64,000 nt of DNA from Ailanthus altissimus (GCA_946807835.1 OX327701.1:10317501-10381500); one strand, 5' to 3'; positions 13,058 to 26,066 are shown, numbered from the stretch's first letter. Numbers and translations: made by a program. The notes: a model not told the origin generated them from the letters alone.

Positions 13058-15782
13058 TGTTGGGTGTTGATTATCCTAGGGTGCATGCATGTGGGATGTG
13101 TTTTCATCATAAAAAAAATACATATCTTATACATATATGTGCATAGCAGAATTATAAAAATTTACAATCAACACAATTATTACATATTAATAAACAAGAT
13201 TGAGAATTTAACCTTTGAAGCTTTTGGATTAAAATTCTTAAAGTCCACCAAAAATGCAAACTTTAATCAATCTTAGCAATCAATAAGGGTGGGTATGATT
13301 ATCTAGAATAGTAGTATATTAATCTAGCAATCAGTTTAACTCTTAAACTTAATTCAAAGTTTAACTCTTTAACTTAGTTAAATTTATTATTTTTTTATTC
13401 AACTCTTGAACAAAAACAAATTTAATTCATATTTTAATGGCTAATTTTAATTAGAGATGATGATGAATAGAACATGTTTTCAACTCTTGAAAACATCACA
13501 AATTTTCATTCTCAATTTCTCTCTTAAAATGGCCAATCATCTAAAAAACACTTAACCAATAAATTGATTCATTTTATTAATATAAACCAAATGCAATTTC
13601 TTAACACTTTATTTTACTTGTATTTGATTTTAATTTCACTTAAATTGAATTTATATTTAACTTAACCTAACTATAGTTAATATTTAACCCTAATTAGGTT
13701 AGTTTAGCTTAACCCTTAAGTTAAATAAACATTTAAATAACTTAACCCTAGTTAACTAACTTAGCTATGGTTAGGTCAACCTTTTCTTAACCATTAAGTA
13801 AGGTTAACTTTAACTTAACTATATAGTTAACTTTTAACCATAATTAAGTTAAATTATTTGTTTAACTATTAAATAAATAAATATTTATTTTAATTATTTA
13901 ACAACTAAATAATTATTAAGTGAAATTGCTTTTATATCCAACTAGATTCTCAAGTTAACCTAAAGTGAGTCCCACCATTTAAGCATATACTTTAGTTAAC
14001 TTAACTTTAGTAAATTGCTGAATTTTATTGTATTGAACCATTCAATACAATACGCTGTCCAAGTGCACAAAGAGTACATTTCATATTTGATGCGATATTT
14101 CCATATCATAAATTAAGTGCAAGTATACACTATCGTATGCAAGTAATAAAGAGACTAAATAAGTCGGATGTCGAACCCATAGGGATAATTCTTTCTTTTT
14201 AACCAATTACTAAAATTATATCTTCCTAATAATTATTCAGAAAAATAAAAATCTAAGAATGAATGTAAGAAATATAAAAACAAAAACACAATGCAATGAG
14301 ATTTAAAGATAACAACGTAGAGAAAACCTAGGATTAATATTATCCCTCAATATGCTTTTTAATGATTAATCCTCTAATATTTAACTCACTTAGTCTTTAT
14401 TATTGATCAAGACACTAATGTATTCACAAGCCTCTTCCAAGGTCATGCAAGTATACCCTAATTTACCAAATACCTATATTCCTATGGTACTTGTAATAAA
14501 TTAAGATTAGGTCTTATTGATCATACATGCCAATTAGGTATATTCCTATCCTAAATTGAAACTTGCATATGCAACATTGAATGTTACTCTACAATCATGC
14601 ATCAAATTACCTAGGTCTAAATATATTGATTCCTCTTCCGAGTTTATCAAAATATTACCAATTCATTCACCATATATTGGCCAGATATATTGAAGCATTA
14701 AACACAAGTAATTTAAATAATAAAAGACTAAGTTTATTAAATATTCGAAAGATATGGCAATTAAGCACACATATTGAGTTCAAGTATTAACCCTAGAAAA
14801 CAAGTTTAGCTCATGGCTACAAGAGAACAGCAGTAAAAATAATTATAAATCATGATACAATTATTAGCAAACCGATATAGACGTCGAATTGCTCTTAATT
14901 GCGCTGCCTAGGAACTCTTGATGCCGAAGAACGTCTTGTATCTCTCTCTAAAGTTGCTTCAATTAAGCTCCAATTGCTCTCCAAGACTCGTGCACTGTAT
15001 TCTTGGTGCTCTTGGGTCGTCTTGGATTCTTTCTTGAAGGCTGGGAACGAGTGGCTTTATATAGGGATTGATATGAGCTTGAAAATCTCAATTCTCGTCG
15101 GACTAGGACTCGCACTACCGCTGGCGCACTATGCATCTGTCGCTGGGGCGACGCGTGAAAAAGCTATTACCGCTGGAGCGGTAGGATCTTGGCGCTGGGG
15201 CGCTGTCTCGTCGCTGAGGCGGTGACTATATGGCGCTGGGGCGCTATACGCGACTTAAGCAGGTCGTTTTTCTTATTTCGATCACTATTTCAGCGCTGGG
15301 GCTAAAATCCTTGTGGCGCTGGGGCGATGGACACAAATTTGGGAAACTTTGCATTTCATTCAAGTCCCTGTAAATAACAATAATGCACATAAATAGCCAT
15401 CTATTCTCATAGAATCATAAAATATCAATAATAAAAACATGAGAAAATATATGACAAATTTGCCCTTATCAATATTGCGGGACTCCCTAGGTCCACACCT
15501 GATTTGTCAAATGAAACTATTTCATGAGTTCTTAATTGATGCCCTACACACATGTTATAGATATTACAAATTAGCGCGTTAGACTATACAAGTTGAGGTT
15601 ACTGTGCATACCTATAATCCTTCCATCACTATACCCTGAATGTGCGAGGATATAGATCAACACCATCAAATCCCTGTAAGAATATCCTTGAACTTATCTT
15701 TAGATTTGTATCTCGATAAACAATATATGCAAACACTTTTGTGATATTGTTTAACCCTATGGAATAATCATTTCTCGGGTTT
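13058..15782 (-). mobile_element. Copia LTR, minus, truncated, split by an F2 solo LTR
   Basis: Starts TGTTGGGTG (reverse complement of a ...CAACA end) and runs through a low-complexity GTTAA/TTAAC-rich stretch (13640-13910), the GCACAAAGAGTACA block near 14065, the F2 insert, and the flanking GACTCCCTAGGTCCA block at 15480. At about 15783 it switches abruptly to copia RNase H sequence, so the 5' part of the LTR has been deleted together with the end of pol. Confidence 0.65.
14088..15471 (-). mobile_element. F2 solo LTR
   Basis: A 1384-bp LTR reading TGATAAGGGCAAATTTGTC ... ATATCGCATCA on the minus strand, bounded by a perfect 5-bp target duplication ATATT (14083-14087 and 15472-15476). It contains a GC-rich island (15110-15330) of GGCGCTGGGGCG words. 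The 108-residue open frame at 14899-15225 on the plus strand is antisense to the LTR and crosses the island; I do not regard it as a gene. Confidence 0.9.
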
Positions 15783-16066
15783 ATCCTTGTGGTATTCAGA
15801 GTTCACATGATCAGAATACTAGTGTGCCTTAAGGCTTCTTAGCTATGGTAATTATCGTTATTATTGCAATATATTGGGATAGGATCCACCGAGCTTGCAA
15901 CTATTCAAAGCTTTGTAATTAACTTGAATATCTATAGTGCTTCCTTTGTAGCTTCTCAAGCTGCATCATATTCCACCTCCAAGGAAGAATAAGCTATGGA
16001 CATTTAATTACACATATTTAACTAGCTCCGGTACCGATAAAGAAAAACACATAACTAGATGTAGAC
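15783..16066 (-). pseudogene. Copia pol remnant, RNase H part (left of the F1 insertion)
   Basis: Matches the reverse-strand RNase H region at 58430-58720 and 61680-61960: TTCACATGATCAGA word, ATTGGGATAGGATCCACCGAG word, and the AGATGTAGAC word just before the F1 element. It continues on the other side of F1 at 20741. Stops in all frames. Confidence 0.7.
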
Positions 16067-17623
16067 TATTTACGCTCAAAATATAACACGGCTATCGCAG
16101 TATAGATTGAGGTGTTGATCCCACGAGGAAGCTCTTGGTAAAATAGGTTGGTGAAGTAAAATATTAAAAAGGTAGTAAAGGATAAAATTAATTGATGAGA
16201 TGGAATTATCTATGAATTAAAAAAAATATTTTATAATGATTTAAGTAAGGCTTTGAGAATCACAATTATACTTTATAAATCTACTCTACACTTTGATTCA
16301 ATGCTTATAACTCAATTGAAAGTTTCACATCCCAAACAATCAATCGGAAGATATGTAAAATATAGCACATTTGATAACACATATATTCGATGTAATTAAA
16401 CTCTTTGCAAGTATTAACACACATCATGTTCATTTATACAAGTTATCTAAGATCGACAATATATCATTTTGATAATATTGCAGTAAAAGATAACCTTGAA
16501 TATCAAACATTTATTGCCCTTACATGTTATCCAAGATCAACAATATATCAATTTGACAATACTGCAGTAAAAGATTAACATATAAAACAATGTAACCAGT
16601 AACAATTATAGTTGACCAAGAATCACATAAGAAACGCATGACTGAACTTATATGAGACATGAGAATTATAATCTCTGGATTATAGAAAATATAATAGATA
16701 AGATTTTAATCAAAACCAAACTTACAAACATTTGTAGCTCTTTGCAACGAATAAAAGCATAGAAGTAGATTTATTACACATAAAAGTTCATCTCTTGGCC
16801 TTATCAAGAACTCTAGCCTAGATTACAATACATGTTAATGAGAAGAAAAGAAGAGAGAATTATCTAATATTAAAAAACGTCCTAAGAGTCTCCTTATATA
16901 GGCAATGAATGGACATATGTCATGGATGACATCAATCTTCAATAATGTTAAGCCAATAACTCGTTTATCCACTTGTAGCATATTTGTGATAATGTAATTG
17001 ATCGATTTAGCTTCTATAGCCAACATGAAAGTTGTATAATTTTGACTCTTCTTTCTATAGGCACCAATTTCATGCAAATTGGATGAGTATCCAATGAAAT
17101 ATGAGCAAAATTCCAAAGATACATCAGAATTCGGCTAACAACCATTTTACCCACTTGCAATGCGATTTGGTCCATGATAATAGCTGATTTGGACTTTAAC
17201 ATCAACATACGAGTTGTTGATAGTTAAGTTAGCATTTCACACCTTCAATAATTATACCAATTGAGTACCTATTTTGTGATATACGGTTCAAATATGTGAG
17301 TTGGGTCAAGCTGGGCAAGAGTTGTAGCCCGATTCTGTTGTATCTCAATTTTTGGCCCATAACATGTTGGATTTGACTTTTCCACTATTCTTCAAATTTG
17401 TGTAATATTGAGTCATGTTGCACTAAGTTCAAGAATTTCTTCATTTCAATTTCTACATTGAGAGTTATGTCCATTTTACCTAAACCTGTCCAAATAACAT
17501 TCATTAATCACAATTTTAAGGAGAACACTTTATTTCAAGCTAAAAATACAGAAAATACTAAAATTAGTGACATTAAATGGTGACTCAATCTCTTAACAAA
17601 TATGCATTTTCATGTGTTCATCA
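16067..17623 (-). repeat. F1 3' LTR
   Basis: On the minus strand runs from TGATGAACACATG to ...GAGCGTAAATA. It carries the shared terminal module (minus strand CTCGTGGGATCAACACC, near 16105-16125). The open frames at 16835-17208 recur in the 5' LTR with changes, but are LTR sequence without a recognisable protein. Confidence 0.9.
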
Positions 17624-17635
17624 CAGCCCCCAACT
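17624..17635 (-). other. Polypurine tract of F1
   Basis: Minus-strand TTGGGGGCTG directly abuts the TGATGAAC start of the 3' LTR, the position and composition expected for the plus-strand primer of an LTR retrotransposon. Confidence 0.75.
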
Positions 17636-19154
17636 AGCTTATTGCTAGTTTCTAGCAATTCAAGTGTAATTAGAATATGCAAAACTACCTAAGCATTTCA
17701 AACAAAATGTCAGTTCGAGATCACTGTTTTGCTATCATGGTTTTTTCAATTACAACTTCTAAATTTGTGAACTAAGCCATAACCATCTAACCACAAACCA
17801 CAATAGATATAACCTTGAGAATGTCTCCAAGTAAAAGCCTCAACTCCATATCCTCATAGGTGTATGATTGTTTAAAAGGTTAGGACTTCTCTTATGGAGT
17901 TGGAAAACAGATAAGCACTCAAGAAAAAGTCAATTTTAAGGACAGACATATAAACTAACATTGATCCAAAGATAGGAAAATCATTTGTTTAAAAATCAAT
18001 TATTCCTATCGTACGCCAGCTTTAGAATTTTAATTGGCTTGTGAGAATAATACAATTATAACTTGGTGAGAAAACTGTTTTACAAAATATTTGTCTTCTA
18101 AAATTGGATGAAGACTTTATTAAACTGAATTGATTCTTCTCTTTTTTCTTTTTTTTTTTTTGGTATTTTTGAAGAATACAAGGAACATTACAAATGTTTC
18201 TCACCAAATTATATTATACACAAATGCAACCAACTTATCCCTTAATTCAAATAATATCAATCTAAACAAAAATTAACCAATTCAAAGGATCAATGAAGGT
18301 TCATAAGCTATTTTCTCAACCTTTCCACTTACTCACAAAATATATGTGAGATTAGAAAAATATATACTTAAACATGGGAATTCTCATGGCTATATAAATT
18401 GAATCATCCATCTTACCACAAGGCTTAGCATTGTGCTCAAAAATATTTTAGAAGTCATTTTTTAGTAACCTAAATAGAAACAGTGATTCAACCTAAACAA
18501 TTTTGAAATCATACCTAGGCAGAAAAGCAAATTCCTTTATACAAGAATTACCAAGACTATAAGCAATAAACAACAATATATGAAACATAAAACAAAACAA
18601 TAATTAGTTAGTTAAAATGCGTTTCAAAAGTTAGAACTAAAACTCTTTACTCTGCCATTCTAGCTTGACCTAGAATGCGTCTCAAGAGTTCAAGACTGAA
18701 CTCTTTACTCTGCCATTTTAATCAAATATCGGACCACAAATTTTTTTTTATTTTTATAAAGTACGACTTGTGTCTACTATCCTCCCCCCAAACCAGATGA
18801 AACATTGTCCTCAATGTTTAAATAGAAAGAGATAAAGTATAAAAGACATTACTAAATAAATAAACTAAGTTAGGCGGTAAAACTAGCCACAAAAATATAA
18901 TAAATTAACTAAAGAAATAAAGTACAATAAATAAATAAAAGAAAGTGAACGAATTTAGGCGGTAAAACAAACCATTAAAACAATATAAATTATAGCAAAT
19001 TAACTAAAGAAAATAAAATAAATTAGGTGATAGAACCAACCGTGAACAATAAGATGAATTACAAGAAAATAAAACTAATATTTTACAAAGAAAAAAAAGT
19101 ACAAGGTTACCACTTTAGTATTTATAATCGTAACCGACCTTCGCTTAGTGTGCC

Positions 19155-19172
19155 TCCCCGGCGACAGCGCCA
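19155..19172 (-). other. F1 primer binding site (tRNA-Asp type)
   Basis: Minus-strand TGGCGCTGTCGCCGGGGA, six bases inside the 5' LTR. It matches the complement of the plant tRNA-Asp 3' end (TGGCGCCGTTGCCGGGGA) at 16 of 18 positions. This primer is common in plant Ty3/gypsy lineages such as Athila and Tat. Confidence 0.85.
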
Positions 19173-19178
19173 AATTTT

Positions 19179-20735
19179 TGTTTATGCTCAAAATATAACG
19201 CGGCTAACGCAATATAGATTGAGGTGTCGATCCCACGAGGAAGCTCTTGGCAAAATAGGTTGGTGAAGTAAAATATTAAAAAGGTAGTAAAGGATAAAAT
19301 TAATTGATGAGATGGAATTATCTATGAATTGAAGAAAATATCTTATAATGATTTAAGCAATGCTTTGAGAATCACAATTATGCTTTATAAATCTACTCTA
19401 CACTTTGATTTAATGCTTATAACTCAATTGAAAGTTTCACATCCCAAACAATCAATCGGAAGATATATAAAATATAGCACATTTGATAACACATGTATTC
19501 GATGTAATTAAACTCTTTGCAAGCATTAACACACATCATGTTCATTTATACAAGTTATCTAAAATTGACAATATATCATTTTGACAATATTGCAGTAAAA
19601 GATAAACTTGAATATCAAACATTTATTGCCCTTACATGTTATCCAAGATCGACAATATATTAATTTGATAATACTGCAGTAAAAGATTAACATATAAAAT
19701 AATGTAACCACTAACAATTATAGTTTACCAAGAATCACATAAGAAAAGTATGACTGAACTTATATGAGACATGAGAATTATAATCTCTGGATTATAGAAA
19801 ATAGAATAGATAAGAGTTTAATCAAAACCAAACTTACAAACATTTGTAGCTCTTTGCAACGAATCAAAGCATAGAAGTAGATTTATTACACATAAAAGTT
19901 CATCTCTTGGCCTTGCCAAAAACTCTAGCCTAGATTACAATACATGTTAATGAGAAGAAAAGAATAGAGAATTATCTAATATTAAAAAATGTCCTAAGAG
20001 TCTCCTTATATAGGCAATGAATGAACATATGTCATGGATGACATCAATCTTCAATAATTTTATGCCAATAACTCGTTTATCCACTTGTAGCACATTTTTG
20101 ATAATGTAATTGACTGATTTAGCTTCTGCAGCCGACATGAAAGTTGTATAAGTTTGACCCTTCTTTCCATAGGCACCAATTGCATACAAATTAGATGAGT
20201 ATCCAATGAGATATGAGCAAAATTCCAAAGATACATCAGAATTTGGCCAACAACCATTTTATCCACTTGCAATGCGATTTGGTCCATGATAATAGCTGAT
20301 TTGGACTTTACCATCAACATACGAGTTGTTGATAGTTAATTCATCATTTTACATCTTTAAGAATTATACCAATTGAGTACGTATTTTGTGATATACGGTC
20401 CAAATATGTGAGTTGGGTCAAGCTGGGCAGGAGTTGTAGCCCGATTCTGATGTATCTCAATTTTTGGCTCATAACATGTTGGATTTGGCTTTTCCACTAT
20501 TCTTTAAATTTGTGTAAGATTGAGTCATGTTGCACCAGGTTTAAGAATTTCTTCATTTCAATTTCTACATTGAGAGTTATGTCCATTTTATCTAAACCTG
20601 TCCAAATAACATTCATTAATCACAATTTTAAGGAGAACACTTTATTTCAAGCTAAAAATATAGAAAATACTAAAATTAGTGACCTTAAATGGTGACTAAA
20701 TCTCTTAACAAATATGCATTTTCATGTGTTCATCA
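19179..20735 (-). repeat. F1 5' LTR
   Basis: On the minus strand runs TGATGAACACATG ... GAGCATAAACA with TG...CA ends, 1557 bp, followed by the primer binding site. Same content as the 3' LTR; frames at 19947-20320 and 20408-20695 are non-coding. Confidence 0.9.
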
Positions 20736-20740
20736 TTGAC

Positions 20741-23040
20741 TTTCTACCATCCATACGAGACAAAAAATTTGAATATGTACGTCCCTTGTCTTATAAAAAA
20801 CTTTCTTTAGAATTGAAAAAATGTATCCTATGTACCTCTCAAATAATTTAGATAAATTTCACGGCCACCTGATGGCCGTGATCTGAATCAGATGGATACT
20901 AGCTTGTAACAATCATAGTCGTCCAAATTTAGGTCATGTACATAACATGGTATGCATTAAGCTATTTCTAGCTTATGCATATGAGTCGTTAGACACTCTA
21001 ATTCTCTTATATTCTTCCCGAGGACACTTCTTCCTAGAAAGATGAATGCCATGTTTGAAAGGCACATTAATTATCTTACAGTCAATCAAGTTATAGTTTT
21101 CATGGACTTAGTCTATGTACGAAGATTGAAAAAGTTCCACTAGCCTCCTAGCTATATATTCATAAAGCTTTATACCTAGTATATAAAAAGTCTCTCTGAA
21201 ATATTTTTTGAAGTAGTTCTTTACTCAAATAACACTTACCTGATTTACTTGCAACATACCAATATCATTTTCGACATTGAGTATATTATTCACTCAGAGA
21301 ACTAGAAAGATAATTATATGCCTACTGTCTTTTCTAAACACACACGCTTTTTCTTTATTTCTGAAGAAATCAGATTTCTAATTTCGTCATATAAACGAAG
21401 ATTCCAGCTTCGGGAATGCTGCTTAAGTCCATAGATGGACTTCCTCAATATGCATACTATATTAGAAGTTAGGCTTGGATGTAAAAATATCAGGCTATTC
21501 TATGCATATCTCTTACTTGAGATATATATCCCAAAATGCCGTATGTACATCCATTAGCCAGTCTTCAAAAGCATAATATGCAGCAATAGCCAACAAAGTC
21601 CAATTTGACTTTAGCATGGTTACTGATGAAAAAGGTTTTCTCATTATCGATCCTTGATCTCTAAGTGTAACCTTTCAACATCAGTTAAGCCTTAAAGGAA
21701 TATTCCTTCATATAGAGCTCACACTTCCACTACGTAAATTGATTTACAGCTAATAGAAATAATTCCTACAGGAAGCACAACCAAGTGCCAGACTTGATTG
21801 TCATACCTAGAGTCAATTTTAGATTTTATGGCATCTTGCCATTTTTCTGAAGTAATGTCAAACATTGTCTCTCTATAAGTTAAAGAATTCTTTTCTTCAA
21901 GTAAGAAAACACCAATGGCACTTGTAGGTATCAAACATAACTAGTCGATGGCTTTGATATCCTTTCCTACTTATAAGAAGAGTGTGTTAAAGGTATTTTA
22001 CTCAATTGAACTTAAAATCCCACCGTCGGTTCATGTATATTTTCTGTAATCCCCACAATCCATGAGAAATTCTTTCTCTAAGAAAGTGGCATCATGAGTA
22101 ACGAATATATTTCGTTCATCTGAATCATAGAATTGGTATCCCATTAAACACTTAGGATATCTAATGAACCGATACTTGTACCGTTGGATACAAGTTTATC
22201 CTGTTGCATAACTCTTATGCAAGTAGAATAATCCAAAGCCTTAATATACTTAAGGCTTGATTCATTTTTATTCTATATCTCATACAGAGTATAATGAACA
22301 ATTTTTTTATAGAACTATTTTGAATAAGTGAGCAATAGATTCTAAAGCATAATCCCATAGATATTGTAAAAGATCAGTGAAACTCAATATCAATCATATT
22401 GTATCTAATAAAGTCTGATTCCTCATTTTCTAACATATTTGTGTTAAGGAGTATGTAAAGGACTATGTTGAGTGAGAATCGTATTCTCGTTTAAATAAAT
22501 TGTGACTTTACTTATTATATATAAACTGCTTCAATCTAATCACTCAATATACATAAGGGTTTGTTTCTTTATTTTTATAGTCAGAGCAATTTGAACACTT
22601 CAAAAAACATTTGACCATCATTTCCTAGAAACACATGTCCATATAGTGACAAATCACTATAAAGACAATGAAGTATCAAAATCACCTATAGCAGTAAGAT
22701 TCATTGGACTAAATACATCACTATGTACCAGTTCTAATAAATCAGTGGCCTAGCATCTAACATTTATATGACGATTTGGTCATATTCTGTTAAATTCAGA
22801 ATTCATAAACTAGTCAATTTCTATAGTTAGATCAAATATCTAACCATCTTTAACTAGACAAGATAGTCGTCTCACGACTACATGACCTAATCTTATATAC
22901 CACTATTCATTATTATTCAAAGTTGCTAAACTACTATTTATTCTGTTCACTCATACACTAATGATATTTCTTATTGTATATAAGATATAACTATCATTTA
23001 TTAACTGACATTCAGTTAGTAAAACATCATCATTATCATA
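20741..23040 (-). pseudogene. Copia pol remnant: RNase H, RT and integrase parts
   Basis: Continuation of the copia pol split by F1. Going up in coordinate on the minus strand it passes RNase H (20741-21000), RT (about 21000-21800), the RT N-terminal linker, and integrase (22050-22900). The frame at 21719-21934 matches the linker of the copy at 62732-63289: GVFLLEE, LTYRE, DNQV and CKSIY words correspond to GVFLVEE, LTYKD, HNQV and CKWIY. No domain is open end to end, so it is dead. At about 23041 it gives way to an LTR fragment. Confidence 0.8.
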
Positions 23041-23174
23041 AGGAACTATTCTCTAATATCTCATTAGCATAATGGGATATTTGTTAATATTTTTTGCTGC
23101 ATATTTATACATGTGATGTATAAATTAAAAAAAAATTAAAATGTACATGCTCACCCTATACACAACGTACTTTT
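23041..23174 (+). mobile_element. Copia LTR 3' end fragment (variant 3)
   Basis: Matches 36335-36471: TCTAATATCTCATTAG word, GCTGCATATTTAT word, TACATGCTCACCCTATACAC word, ending near ACGTACTTT. Only the last ~130 bases of this LTR variant remain. Confidence 0.6.
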
Positions 23175-24335
23175 ATTTTTGTAACAAAGTGCATAATAGT
23201 GTATTTTTTGTGTATAATCTAAGTATCCATAGCATAATTAGGATGTCCTGGTATTGCCAATTATGTGATTCAAATATTGAAAAAGCATAATTAGGATGCA
23301 ATAAAAGGGACGTTGCGATAGTGTCACTCCGCGCTGCGGTGCTGGGGCTTTTTAGGCTCTAGAGCCACAGCACTGGGGTTTTTAGACCCCAGCGCTATAA
23401 TGCCACAATGCTGGACACAGAATCTCTAGCGCCATAGTGCCATTGGTCCTGCGCAGTAGCGATAGGTGATGACCTAGCGCTACAACGTTGAAAGCTCTGC
23501 ACCGCGGCACTAGGGTAGGACCCTAGCACCGTAAAGGTTGGAACTGCGATACCAGAGGCTAGGCCTTCAGCATCACAGTACCAAAAACCTAATAAAAGCT
23601 ATAATTACACTAATTACTTTGACTTTTTATTTTTAAATTGTTTACAAATATTAATTGATTTTATACAATTTGTAATAGTTATAATATTGTAATATAAACT
23701 ATGGCCCATTTATTTGTGTTGAAAATTATAATGGGAGCCCTACTGATGGGTTTAGTTATGCTTGCATAAACAAATATGTAATTAAGAATCACGTCCTTAT
23801 AAAATACGGACAAAAGTACAAAAATCTCTCATAATCGGATTGAAAGTATTTCATTATGAGATAATGTTATACGGTGATTCGTCTTGTCAATATAATGTTA
23901 GACAAATTACTTCAGTCTTTTTCTAATATCGCTAGAGTATAAGAAATTTGGTCAGTGTGATTTAGACTATGTCGGTTAAACATGAGATGAGGCAAATATA
24001 TACAAAAGTATTGCCCTAGATCGCTAAAGTGTGTGGGTAGTATCTATAGCATATATTTGATAATTAACAAGTTAATCTAGAACCCTAGATCGCTAAAATA
24101 TGCAGATAAGGTGTATGTATGATCAATTGTAAGAGTTACATGAGCCACAATTGATAAGAGTTGTCTACCTTTTAGGTTTATAAAGGCCAATATCGCTAAA
24201 GTGTGCGACTGAAGTACAATGCCGATAGGGTCTACTTCCTGCTGTATAGTTTACAAAGGTTTAAACTATCGTTTTCTCATTTGAGACATTTAGAGGATTA
24301 TATAAAGCAATGGAAGGGAATCTTTAGATTAAAAA
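23175..24335 (+). repeat. Unclassified interspersed repeat X, copy 2
   Basis: Starts after a variant-3 copia LTR end. A GC-rich island (23315-23590) of GCTGGGGC / CCCCAGCGC words is followed by AT-rich sequence carrying ATCGCTA(A/G)A words at about 23928, 24020, 24089 and 24192. The second half matches the reverse complement of 4530-5100. No coding region recognised. Because X follows a variant-3 LTR end both here and at 36472, it might be internal sequence of that copia variant. Confidence 0.5.
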
Positions 24336-26066
24336 TGTCATTATACAAATATGTTCTCAAATATTATGTTCCTGGTCTATCTTCACTGATGCTGGTCTGT
24401 TAGTGAATACCTTAACAAATATATAGATCGGTGTATGTCTATATTTGGATGGTCTAGAGGGTTAGTCTTAGCAGACCATGAGTTTAGTCAAAGCTCATAT
24501 AGAGATACAAGTATTCAGTAAGGACTGAATACTGAACAGACTCACAAATACCTCCAATAGACATCCCATAAAGTCATCAATGGAGGGTCTTTTGAATTGA
24601 GTAGTATTCATAATCCTTTGACCTGAGTGCCATAGTGAGATTGTGAGTGGTCCACCAAACTTTGATTCCACACATATTAGAAACCTTTCATGGTCTGACT
24701 GCTAGGTGATGTTGGGTATGGTGCGATACTCATTGAGTCTAGTATGGATAGATATGGAATCCATCAGCTCATTTGGGTGAGTAATATATCCTAATGCTTT
24801 AAAATTGTATTTCAAAAAGTCTTATGGCCATAAGCAATAATTTCTAGGAAATGAGTTTAACTCTAAAGATAAATAATATCACAAAAGTGTTTTCGAATAT
24901 TATTTATTGAATTACAATTCTAGAGATAAGCTTTCGGTGGGACATATAGAGATTTGACGGTGTTAATCTATATCTCTGCTCCCCTGGATATAAATATGTT
25001 ATAACCTCAACTTGTATAGTCTAACACGCCGCTTTGTAATATTCATAATATGTGTGTGAGGCATCATTCACGGACGTATGGAGGAGTTCCATATGATAAT
25101 TCGGGCGTGAACCTAGAGAGTCTCATAATATGAAGTGTACTCATTGTGCACTGGGGCAGCATTATGGATTGATTAGTTCCATCCTTGAAATTTTAGCAAA
25201 CTAAAAATATATTTCAAGTTTTCTCTGGTTATACACTTGTCTATACTTAAATGTTAAGTACATCATCTAATTAGTTGGCAAGAGTTATTAACTAATTAAA
25301 TACTGACGAGTGGCATAATTTTGTTCCATCAATTGTTTCACCATGAATTCACCCATTAACCATGTTAGTAAAATCAAATAAGGTAAAAATTAATTATTCA
25401 AATAGTTTTTGAATAATTGAATAAATATTATTTAAATAAATAATAATATTTATTTAGTTGTTTATTAATTTGGTTTAGGTGGGAGACATATACCTAATTA
25501 GATATAATTGCCACCAAACGTTATTTTTTATTTTAATGGCTACTTAATCAATTTAGGAGCACTTGTGAAGTGTTTAACACACCTAAACATCATTTTAAAT
25601 AATTTATTAGCAATTGGTGAAGTAAAAATCGTGTAGGGTGAGAGCGATTTGAATAGAGTTTGGTTTTTGAGAGTTTTTCTTCGAAAAAAGTGTATAGAGA
25701 AAAACTAGAGAGAGAAAAATAAATTTGTTTTAATTTTCTTTCAAGAAATAAAAACCTTGTTGTTGAAAATTTAATTTCTGCTATTCTAGCTTCACAATCC
25801 CATCGGATTGTTGTGAACTAGAATTGAACAAAATTACACTTTAAGGTGAACTCAATGTTAGAGTTAGAAAGAATCCAGAATTAAAATCTTCACCGAAGGT
25901 TATCAAATATATGCTTCTATAATCTTAAGTTGTTAATTATTTAAGTTACATGTGCAAATATTGATTACATGCTTAATTTTGCTGCGAAATTCGTGTATAT
26001 GATACATGTATTTAGTTTTTTTAACATGTACAGAATCACATGCATGCACCCTAAAACACGTTAACA
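24336..26066 (+). mobile_element. Copia LTR (variant 2), plus
   Basis: 5'-truncated LTR with the usual landmark order: GTGAATACC near 24405, TTTGACCTGAGTGCC near 24618, GTGTACTCATTGTGCACTGGGGCAGC near 25135, then the variant-2 3' part from 25340 (GAATTCACCC) to ...CCCTAAAACACGTTAACA at 26066. It is followed directly by copia integrase sequence, not by a primer site, so it is a nested or recombined LTR rather than a working 5' LTR. Confidence 0.7.

Larger units (their letters stand above)
17624..19178 (-). repeat. F1 internal region, non-coding
   Basis: 1555 bp with no gag or pol homology that I can see. It contains a homopolymer T run near 18150, two copies of a ~58-bp unit at 18616-18730 (each with CTCTTTACTCTGCCATT), and about three diverged copies of an AGGCGGTAAAAC-headed unit at 18872-19040. 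Near 18784-18815 the minus strand has an ATTGAGGACAATG word followed by a TTTGGGGGGA run, wording typical of the pol-to-LTR interval of plant gypsy elements. This suggests F1 was derived from an autonomous gypsy element by internal deletion. Confidence 0.75.
16067..20735 (-). mobile_element. F1: complete non-autonomous gypsy-type LTR retrotransposon (LARD-like)
   Basis: A 4669-bp element on the minus strand with two LTRs of identical length (1557 bp), a primer site next to the 5' LTR, a purine-rich tract next to the 3' LTR, and a 1555-bp internal region without any credible coding frame. Target duplications TAGAC (16062-16066) and TTGAC (20736-20740) differ by one base and rejoin the copia RNase H word TAGACTTTCTACC. 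By eye, the first ~315 bases of the two LTRs differ at about 17 positions, mostly transitions, so the insertion is not recent. Lacking gag and pol, it must have been mobilised in trans. Confidence 0.9.

Noticed and set aside
14899..15225. 108-codon plus-strand open frame with protein-like composition
   Set aside because: It lies antisense within an F2 solo LTR and crosses the GC-rich island; other F2 copies do not keep the frame open. No known domain.
16835..17208. Overlapping minus-strand open frames, with similar ones at 19947-20320
   Set aside because: They are the two LTR copies of F1. Their similarity reflects LTR duplication, not a conserved gene.
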